Positions 55,756-64,000 of a stretch of 64,000 nucleotides of DNA are shown here, piece after piece. Origin of the DNA: Lonicera japonica (lineage: Eukaryota; Streptophyta; Magnoliopsida; Dipsacales; Caprifoliaceae); the NCBI GenBank assembly GCA_021464415.1, contig CM038469.1:26715736-26779735 (forward strand), given 5' to 3'. Below the pieces are notes generated by a model. The model was not told the DNA's origin. It searched no databases and saw only the letters and a list, made by a program, of their open reading frames with translations. Each line of letters begins with the position of its first letter. Within the stretch, counting starts at the first letter, position 1. The translations under genes were made by a program, and so were the position numbers.

Positions 55756-58105
55756 CTATTGTTGGTCATCATCGTCTTGGAATAGATCCTTGTTCTTCTT
55801 CAAAAACTCTAATGTTGCCATTCTTTCGAGATGGTCTTTGAGCGTCCAGCAATAGGGTATATCAGTCAATATTAACCAAACGATGTGTGCATGTTTTTTG
55901 GACATCAAATCTTTGTCCTCGAATTCTTTTGGAATCTCTTGTCCTTGGACAAGCCTTTTTATAAACTCACACACGTAGAGTGCACAATTAACACTACAAT
56001 ATCAAAAAAGTTTAGTGTTAGTATTTGAAAATTTGACAAATTTTGAAATAAATAACTGTCATATATATATATATATATATATTACAAAATTCTGTGTATT
56101 TAACTTAAAAAACTCCTTATCGCAGGCATTCCTTTGAAATGATTTTAGTGTGATCCTCCAGTACCGTCTGCCCAAGGTAAAGTAGTTGCATGTTGATGAT
56201 GTCTGTCACAGCTTGTTTCTAGATAAAATTTTAAAGAATAATAATAATTTAGGAACATGATTTAATAATCCTTTGAAAAGATTTAAAAATTGTTAAATTT
56301 ATACTCTTACCATCTGTTTGGCATCTTCCAGGAATATGTTTTTCTTTTTGCCTCTTGGAGGCATTGTGTTGTAGTGTAAGCATGTTTTTGTTTGAAGATC
56401 CGGAACAAGTAAAGTCCAGTGGAATCCCTACTTGTCTTTTTTGTCTTTCCCGGAGTTCATCGAGAAAAATAACAGATTTGTGGTAGCATCGACTTCATTT
56501 ATTGTGTTGTTCAAGAACTTCATTGCATTGTTTTTTATTACCATCTTTAATAAAAGTCTATATTAAAAAAAATAAATTATTAAGCAAACTAATATCATTA
56601 TTGAAAGATTGTAAAAGTTCATTATTTGAAGTAGTTGATTACCCACGCCACAGAGGATAATATAATGCTTGTCGATTGATTTGGAAAGAATCTCCTCTTC
56701 AAATGCATTGAGTACCAATCTATGATCTGTGTTCATGTAGCATGTGTTATTATTCAAAATGTGAACATAATTATATAAGGAAACCTTTAATTTTCTTTTT
56801 CTGTATTACCTGTGTGTCCACAAAACCATTACACAGCAGGTCTTCTAACAGATTCATTGTTATGTGGAGATGGGTTTCACTGTTTTTCCAAGTAACAGCC
56901 CTGTATGATATTATAACATGAGAAATATAGCTAACTTTGTGGTGAGCATTTATTGTGCAAAATATGGACTGCAAAGTTAATATTGCAGTGAAAACATAGA
57001 CTGCAATATGAACTTTGTAGTCAAATATGGACTGCAAAGTTCATATTGCAGTGGAATGTGGACTGCAATTTGAACTTTGTAACAAAAATATAGAATGCAA
57101 TATGAACTTTGCAGTGAAAAAGGAAAACTATGCAAATAAATGTGGACTACAAAGTTTATATTGCAGTGAAATATGGACTGCAATATGAAGTTTGCACAAA
57201 AAAATATGAACTGTAAAGTTCACATTGCAATGAAATGTGGACTGCAAAGTGCACATTGCAGTGAAGATATGGACTGCAATATGAAGTTTGCACAAAAAAA
57301 TATGGACTGCAAAGTTCACATTGTAGTGAAATGTGGACTGCAAAGTTCACATTGCAGTGAAGATATGGATTGCAATATGAACTATGAACAATAAATGTGT
57401 ACTGCAAAGTTCATATTACAGTGAAATAGTAAAAATTTGTAGTAAAAATATGGACTGCAACATTAACTTTGCACCAAAAATATGGGCTGCAATATGAACT
57501 TTCTTGTCTTTGCAGTGTATATATTCATTAATGATTTGTTGCAAAAGACAAGTTTGCAGTGATCATAAATATTGACAGAATAAATGATTAAATAATTTAC
57601 ATTCTATCTGCATGGTTGAAAAATGTATCAATCAAATCTTGTTGATCTTTGTCCAAATACTTATATAATTTACTTTTTTTCCTCATATTGGACAACTCGG
57701 TGTTTGTTGGCGATCGAGGATGAGTTTCATAATCTTCAACATCAATTGAGTCTTTATTGCCAGCAGGAGGAATATCAGATTTTATTTCATCAATTTTTTT
57801 CCCTTCCTATCAAGTTTAAGCTTTGATTTTTCAGCTTTCTTTTTTTCATCCTTATCAGAAGTATCTTTATTTTCATCCTACTTGGGGCTCTCTTTCCTAT
57901 CATAGTAAATAAAAACCTTGTTGTCTTTTGAGATTCTTGCCTTTTTCTTTAGCCTTAGGATGAATGATTTGACTTTTGGCTCTTCGTTCTTTTCTTGAAG
58001 ATTATCTGGTGGAGTTTGTGTGGTGAAAGGTTCTTTGGTAGCAGTTAGACATTCAAAGTCAATGTAGTCGGTTTTGTCATCCAAGATTGGGGGGCTTTCA
58101 ACCAC
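55756..58105 (-). pseudogene. Ulp1-like cysteine peptidase (C48) gene of the MULE, broken
   Basis: A multi-exon gene on minus. The N-terminal part is Lys-rich and acidic (KSFILRLKKKARISKDNKV, then DENKDTSDKDEKKK) with a TAG near 57878-57880. Middle exons include LLEDLLCNGFVDTQ (ending at a GTAATA donor) and LNAFEEEILSKSIDKHYI. The catalytic part has GFHWTLLVPDLQTKTC (His-Trp at about 56419-56424), YNTMPPRGKKKNIFLEDA, and NCALYVCEFIKRLVQGQEIP with the Cys codon at 55984-55986. Relatives I recall have Asp in YDSM; here it is Asn. An intervening exon changes frame. Ulp1 enzymes cleave SUMO-like tags, but this copy is probably inactive. Confidence 0.75.
56955..57560. repeat. Short-repeat array 3, inside an intron of the Ulp1-like gene
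   Basis: About 17 units of the same repeat in both core orientations, located between exons of the minus-strand peptidase gene. Confidence 0.9.
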
Positions 58106-58282
58106 TTATGTTCCTTGACTTATTTGAATTCTTCACTCAGAAGCTTTTGTTCTGTTTTGGATATATCAGCAAGAATCTCCACCACCTAGATGTATTAAGA
58201 GGGAAAGAGAGTGAAGATGTATTAAAAAAGACGTTGCAGTTATTAATAATCTGAATTAATTTTGTGCTAAAACAAGTCTGTA

Positions 58283-58326
58283 CAAAAAATATGGACTGCA
58301 ATATGAACTTTGCACAAAAAATATGG
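58283..58326. repeat. Short-repeat array 4, remnant beside the gap
   Basis: One complete unit and the start of another (ATATGGACTGCAATATGAAC ...). The array may continue on the far side of the gap, but nothing similar is seen after 58578. Confidence 0.8.
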
Positions 58327-58394
58327 TGTAATACCCCGTACTTTAAATTATTTTAAATTGAATTATATTAGCCTATTTATACTCATGAGAATGA

Positions 58395-58494
58395 NNNNNN
58401 NNNNNNNNNNNNNNNNNNNNNNNNNNNNNNNNNNNNNNNNNNNNNNNNNNNNNNNNNNNNNNNNNNNNNNNNNNNNNNNNNNNNNNNNNNNNNN

Positions 58495-58577
<83 letters not shown>
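58395..58577. other. Assembly gap followed by a C homopolymer
   Basis: 100 N (58395-58494) followed by T and 82 consecutive C. A run of this length beside a gap is most likely a sequencing or gap-filling artefact. Poly-Pro and poly-Gly frames across it are meaningless. Confidence 0.95.
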
Positions 58578-58578
<1 letters not shown>

Positions 58579-59857
58579 CCCGTAAGTTGACGCAAAAAAG
58601 AGTTGACTTTTATGTGCATAATAGAACTCTTTATTTATATAGATAGCTCAATAAGAGTTGACTTTTATGTGCATGATAGAACTCTTCATTATAAATTACT
58701 TTGATGTTTGCTTTAACTGTTAATTTTCGTATTGCCTTTTTGAGAGAATCGAAGATCAATTAATTTCTCCTGCGATCCACCATCCGATATGGGTATGTTT
58801 ATTTCAACTTTTATTTATATTACTCACAATCCTCTGTTAATTTATTTATATATGTATATATATATATATTTTTTTGCACACAATTTATATATATACTTAG
58901 ATTATCACATATACTTGATTCACAAGTAATTCATATATGTATATATATATTTTGAAGAATTTTTTTTAATAATAATAATAAATTACCTATTGGTTAAGTG
59001 CAAATTTATGTTGTTAACGAGTAGAGGATTCATTTATGTCATAAGTAAATTTTTTATGAAAAAAAAAGTTTTGTAAGAGTAAAATTAAAAATAAAAATAG
59101 TAGTGTTACGTAGTTCGTAAGCTTATCAACGGATTAAATTTAAATCAGATCTAGGTGAATTCAAAGATTTTTTATTAAAAAATTATCAGATCGGATCTAA
59201 ATCGGATCATATAATGAATTTCCAAAATATTGATCCATATTCAAATTGGTTCAGATCGGATTGTATCCGATTCGTCTAAAATTTTATTTATCTAATAGTT
59301 AGTTTGTAAATATAAAAAAATAATAAATTAATGAAACTAACTTAAAAGTTAGGCATACCAATAGTTGAAGTACTTATTTTTTGGTAAAAAGAAACTTATT
59401 TAATACTATTTTAGTTAGAGTTATTTTTTTAAGTGTAATATGGTGATAAATATTAATAACTTTAAATTTAAGCATATAAGTGTATTTTATATCAAATTGG
59501 ATTGCAAATGAATCGGATCAATATATACTTAAATTCAATTCAATAATCAAAGGATTAACGGTTTTGAATCAAATTTAAATATACATAACATAAAGCTCAA
59601 TTTTTATTTAATTCATTTACAGGCCTAGTATCATGGGACTTAATACCGTCCCTCAAACTAATTAAGGAGTAAACTAATCTTGATAAAAGTTATCTGCACT
59701 CTCTTTTCGATGTTATAATAATCTTTTAAAATAAAATAAAAAGTGTCTTCAAAATATACTAATTTACAATGCTAAAATTATAGTATAGGTCGAGTGTACC
59801 TCCGATATCAATTTAAGATGATGTATCGTTGACAAAGTCCAAATACACCGAATTATT
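58578..59857. other. AT-rich intergenic sequence with a short duplication
   Basis: A block of about 35 bp (AGAGTTGACTTTTATGTGCA...) occurs twice at about 58601-58690. The stretch 59100-59632 holds several ATCGGATC-type motifs and an end ATTTACAGGCCTA, which suggest another decayed hAT MITE, without clear duplication. No gene seen. Confidence 0.45.
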
Positions 59858-60616
59858 TAGTAGATTAATTTTATTAAATTTTATCAAAAAAATTGAAAGT
59901 AATTTTCACAATTAATAGATTAATTACACCAAATTTCATTAAAAAATTTCAAATGAAAAATGTGTTAAATATATATGTTTCCATATTAATTAATTATCTA
60001 CTAATAAATCATAAAAAAATTTAATTTATTTTCAAATAATAGTAGACGAATATTAAATATTATCAATGGTAAATTAGGAATATTTAAATTTCTTGGTTTC
60101 CAATATTTTTGTGAAGTAGTTTTTATTGGGACTGGATTTTTTTTTTTACCAAAAGCCGACCTAAAAAAACCGAACCGATTTTAAACGATCGATTACCAAA
60201 CTTATTGCAATAGATGATCAATTGTCAAAGTGCAATGATTTGATTTTACCGAACTAAACCAAATTTCTTATATATATATAGTAATGAAATGGTAGATACT
60301 TTCTACCATAAGTTGTGGGTTATATATAGAGAGTTGTGAAATGGAATGTACTTTCTACCACAGGTTGTTGTGAGTCCTTCTTTTAACTATCACATCTTTA
60401 GGTTTCGAGCTTGTAATTTAACATTTTAGTTATATTTACATGATGTTAAAAAGATCAACTGTTCAATTTGAGATTTTTTTTTAGAACTGAAACTAGTTTT
60501 TTTTTTAAAATAATATACAGTATTCACTATGATGTGTGCATGCATATCATAATAAATTACAACACACCCTACAAATTCTCAAAAATATCAAGTGCTTATC
60601 ATATTACTAGATTAAT
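59858..60616 (+). repeat. 0.76 kb tandem duplication, copy 1
   Basis: Begins TAGTAGATTAATTTTATTAA. It contains a MITE-like segment with CCGACCTAAAAAA and GAACCGATTTTAAA motifs and a (TA)n run. Copy 2 follows directly. Confidence 0.88.
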
Positions 60617-61365
60617 TAGTAGATTAATTTTATTAAATTTTATCAAAAAAATTGAATATAATTTTCACGATTAATAGATTAATTATACCAAATTTCATTA
60701 AAAAATTTCAAATGAAAAATGTGTTAAATATATATGTTTCCATATTAATTAATTATCTACTAATAAATCATAAAATCTTTTAATATATTTTCAAATAATA
60801 ATAGACGAATATTAAATATTATCAATGGTAAATTAGGAATATTTAAATTTCTTGGTTTCCAATATTTTTGTGAAGTAGTTTTTATTGGGGCTGGCTTTTT
60901 TTTTTTTTTACCAAAAGCCGACCTAAAAAACCGAACCGATTTTAAATGATTGATTACCAAACTTATTGCAATAGATGATCGATTGTCAAAGTGCAATGAT
61001 TTGATTTTACCGAACTAAACCAAATTTCTTATATATATATATATAGTAATGGAATGGTAGATACTTTCTACCGTAAGTTGTGGGTTATACATAGAGAGTT
61101 GTGAAATGGAATGTACTTTCTACCACAGGTTGTTGTGAGTACTTCTTTTAACTATCACATCTTTAGGTTTCGAGCTTGTAATTTAACATTTTAGTTATGT
61201 TTACATGATGTTAAAAAGATCAACTGTTCAATTTGAGATTTTTTTTAGAACTGAAACTAGTTTTTTTTTAAAATAATATATAGTATTCACTATGATGTGT
61301 GCATGCATATCATAAAAAATTGCAACACACCCTACAAATTATCAAAAATATCAAGTGCTTATCAT
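60617..61365 (+). repeat. 0.76 kb tandem duplication, copy 2
   Basis: Same sequence as 59858-60616 with scattered changes and length variation in the T and TA runs; about 95 percent identity by eye. Non-coding. Confidence 0.88.
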
Positions 61366-61495
61366 ATTACTCATCGTATATATAGTTAATATAGCAATAT
61401 TTGACAGATCATCACCCTTAAATACAACAAAAATGTATAAATTTAGAAAGGTATCCACCATAATCTATGATAAAAAGTACCTATCATTTGGCTAT

Positions 61496-62117
61496 AGGGC
61501 CGGCCTTGGGGCAGGGTAAGCAGAGTAACCACCCAAGGCCCAAAAATAAGAAAGGGCACCAATTTTTTTGTATATGTATATATATATATATATAATATAA
61601 CATAATAAGTATATGTTAAAAAAATATTAAATAAATAAAATATCTTTCCAAAAATCTTTATTTAATAGGGTAACTTTTCAATAAAATGACGCAAATTTCC
61701 AAAGTCAGTCTCTTCATCTTCGCCTATTTTCTATTGATCAAAATTAAGAAAAACAGAGCTATGCCTATTCTTTTATTATTCTTCAATCTTTAACTCTTCC
61801 TTTTGCAATTGCCTATTGCTCTCTTAGCATCATTTTAAAGCATCTAGAAGCTTTTTGGAAGATGAAAATGCACATGAAGGTTGAAGATGTAGCACACAGG
61901 TGCTTGAATTACCGTTTTATTAGTTTTGAAGACATGTAAACTCGTACATTTTGAAATAAAATTTGTAAGCACTTTCAATTTTTAATTGTAATGTGTTTTT
62001 GGTGGAATACAAAAATTAATTGGTTTTTTAATATATAAAAAAATAATATATTTATTTATAGGAGGGGCATCATTTTATAATTTCGCTCAAGGCCTAAAAT
62101 AGGCGAGGACCGGCTCT
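61496..62117. mobile_element. Probable hAT-like MITE
   Basis: Left end AGGGCCGGCCTTGGGG and right end CGAGGACCGGCTCT are inverted with mismatches. Flanks TTGGCTAT (61488-61495) and GTCGCTAT (62118-62125) match at 6 of 8 sites, which fits an old hAT duplication. Interior phrases GGGCACCAATTTT and GGGGCATCATTTT are near-symmetric. A related left end occurs at 12316. Confidence 0.6.
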
Positions 62118-62858
62118 GTCGCTATTATATATATATATATATATATGATTAGGGTGTCGCCCTTAATTTCTTGTTTTAACACAAATTATTTAAGCACCCA
62201 ATTTTAATTTATAATTTTGAATGAGTACCCTAATTATTTGATCACCCATGTTAGAAAGGAATTAACTCTATTGATCATTGCCACTCTCTTAAAAAAAAAA
62301 AAATTCAATCATCTTCTTAATTCTGTCTCTACATACTCTCTCCCGTAGTTATACTTAGAGTATCTCCAACTGTAGTATATAATTTTAGTTTGTGTAAAAT
62401 TTACACGTTTTGTAAAAAAAAAGGTCTCTTGCAGTGTTTTAAGAAACTTTGACACTTAAGATTGGTGTAAAAAGGTTGTGTAAAATACGTCAAATAATCT
62501 CGTGTCTATTTTTCCTCCTCCCGTTTCTAGAAATAAATGGATTTGAAAAGTAAGGGAATAAATATAGGATAAGGTCCACTTGTGTATCTAATTGATAGTT
62601 TAATATTAATATAAAAGTTTAAAACAGACTATTATAGTACAAAACGAATTCTTTATTATTTTTATGTAAATTTCACTTTAACACGTAAGATTTATACAAA
62701 ATTTATACAAGACGATTGTACATACTCTTACCCATTTTGATATAGTTTAGCTTTTGTAAATTCTCTACATAATTATAGACTCCTTTACCCATGTTCCAAC
62801 GTTGGAGTGAGACATAAAGTTTAAATTTTGGTTTTTCAAACTACTGATTTGGTTACGT
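62118..62858. other. AT-rich intergenic sequence, no gene seen
   Basis: A (TA)n run at about 62126-62146 and an inverted-like pair (TTGTGTAAAATTTACACG near 62391) are the only structure seen. Confidence 0.5.
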
Positions 62859-63395
62859 TAGGGCTGTCAATTTATAACACGACACGATAACACGACACAA
62901 AATCGACACAAATTTATCGGGTTTGGGTGAATCCTTAACAAGTGCGGGCCATAATCGGGTTGACCCGTCAAACCCGTTTATTAAACGAATCGATTTCGTG
63001 TATATTCGCGAGACCCGAATAAAACCCGTTTAACCCGGTAAGAATATATACGAGCTGATTTCGGGTCGTGTAAATCCGTTTGTAACCTGTGTAACCCGAA
63101 TATATAATTTATATATACATATAAATTGTTTTGTGTATATATTTTAGTGGTTAATTACTTAATTGAATTATTAGCGTGTTACTAAATGTTATTCGTATAC
63201 GACCCGAATAGACCCGTTTATCTTAAACGGGTTAAACGAATCGGGTCGTATCATTCGTTAATTAAACGGGTCGTATATGAATTTGAATTTTAGCCGTTTA
63301 TTAAATGGGTTGTGTACGGGGCGTATGCACTTTTCACCTGACACGAATTCAACCCGACACAAAATCGACCCGTGCACGACTCGTTGCTAGGCCTA
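62859..63395. mobile_element. hAT-type MITE with CCCGTTTA/TAAACGGG repeats
   Basis: Starts TAGGGCTGTCAATT and ends CGTTGCTAGGCCTA, imperfectly inverted. Flanks GGTTACGT (62851-62858) and AGTTACGT (63396-63403) form an 8-bp duplication with one change. The interior holds many GACCCGTTTA, AACGGGT and CACGACAC blocks in both orientations. 537 bp, non-coding. Confidence 0.82.
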
Positions 63396-63403
63396 AGTTA
63401 CGT

Positions 63404-64000
63404 ATTGATTGTGGTAACTACGAATAACAAATTTAAATGAATCAACTAAATAAATTAACTAAAAAAATGAAGACATCTTCATCATTCTCATCAAACAAGA
63501 AAGGACGTACAAGTGGAATAAAATCTCTGTCTCCACTATACTCATCTTCCAATTCATTTATGTACGTTGGTTTCAACCTTTCAGTGTCTTTATCTTATTT
63601 AATTTAATTTGTGATTGGAAACGAAGAAAATTTAAATTAATGAAATTGTTTTCGTTTTTAATTACTTTTTTATAATAGTCGTAATTGAGAGACTAATTTA
63701 ATTTTAATGTTATAGTGATCAAACTAGGGTATATTTTTAATTTAAAAATCAAATTTTAAGTGTTTTGGGTATTAAAGCCGGATATTAAACAAAGAAGAAC
63801 AAGTAGAATAAAATCCATTTTAATTTGTCTATATCTGTTGGTTCCAAGCTTTTAATTTATCTTTAATTCATATTTGTGATTGGCTACGAAGAAAATGCAA
63901 ATCAATAAAATTATTTTCATTTTCAATTACTTGTTTAGAATAGTTGTAACAATCATTTCTCACTGCTCTCTCTCATTCCTCTCGTCCCTCTCACTCCTCC
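63404..64000. other. AT-rich intergenic sequence
   Basis: Two related stretches (AAGAACAAGTAGAATAAAAT near 63795 and AAGTGGAATAAAATCTCTGT near 63511, each followed by a GTTGGTT and GAAGAAAATT phrase) suggest a 0.3 kb degenerate duplication. The window ends in a CT-rich run. Confidence 0.5.

Larger units (their letters stand above)
51905..58326 (+). mobile_element. Mutator-like element with Ulp1-type gene, decayed
   Basis: A spliced MuDR-type transposase on plus and a peptidase C48 (Ulp1-like) gene on minus are combined, as described for the Kaonashi (KI) group of plant MULEs, which lack long terminal inverted repeats. Bounds given here are only those of the shared short-repeat arrays; the true ends were not found, and the right side runs into the sequencing gap. 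Confidence 0.8.

Noticed and set aside
51879..57407. Cys/His-rich open frames such as those reading HCNMNFAVH
   Set aside because: They arise from the short-repeat arrays and occur in several frames on both strands.
58310..58619. Poly-proline and poly-glycine reading frames
   Set aside because: Translations of N and the C homopolymer at the gap.

Overview
The window is plant nuclear DNA, almost certainly from a flowering plant and probably a eudicot. It is AT-rich and holds Ty1/copia and Ty3/gypsy-Tat retrotransposons, a CACTA element with the CACTACAAGAAAAT terminus, a Stowaway MITE with the CTCCCTCC terminus, several hAT-type MITEs with 8-bp target duplications, and a Mutator-like element that carries a Ulp1-type peptidase gene. 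No intact ordinary host gene could be supported. The best candidate is a tiny three-exon start on the minus strand near 45.9-46.5 kb. There is a sequencing gap (100 N, then 82 C) at 58.4-58.6 kb.

Layout. 1-4.5 kb: degraded copia-like LTR debris and AT-rich filler. 4484-9246: a young 4.76 kb copia element with 313-bp LTRs that differ at 3 sites, a perfect CAATC target duplication and one in-frame stop in an otherwise open polyprotein. It sits inside an older LTR element whose LTR-like end is at 3837-4034. 9.25-12.98 kb: non-coding, with a 0.4 kb direct duplication and several copies of a dispersed repeat that returns at 48.4-49.3 kb. 12.98-34.53 kb: a decayed minus-strand copia element split by an 18.8 kb minus-strand Tat/Ogre-like gypsy element (14732-33537). 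34621-41286: a 6.7 kb CACTA element with a perfect ACG duplication and only a transposase relic. 41.3-51.4 kb: MITEs, microsatellites and AT-rich sequence. 51.9-58.3 kb: a Mutator-like element with a spliced, broken transposase on plus and a broken Ulp1-like peptidase gene on minus, both interleaved with arrays of an unusual short repeat. 58.6-64 kb: tandem duplications and two more hAT-like MITEs.

The most interesting part is the Tat element. Besides gag, protease, RT, two RNase H segments and integrase on minus, it carries two genes in the opposite direction. The first is a five-exon gene with a plant mobile domain (PMD)-like segment. The second is an intronless gene that resembles the DUF7745 family. 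A 12-bp palindrome, TGTCGCGCGACA, and close variants occur 7 times in the U3 of each LTR, 3 times upstream of the first antisense gene and 2 times upstream of the second. In each place the cluster lies 11-26 bp from a TATA-like box. This suggests that one element-specific cis-code drives sense and antisense transcription. The element also has a 62-bp minisatellite in its 3' region and a 68-bp minisatellite filling intron 1 of the antisense gene.

A second unusual structure surrounds the Mutator-like element. It is a family of roughly 30-bp repeats in which an 18-bp core ending in TGCA on both sides occurs in either orientation while the surrounding frame stays in direct orientation.
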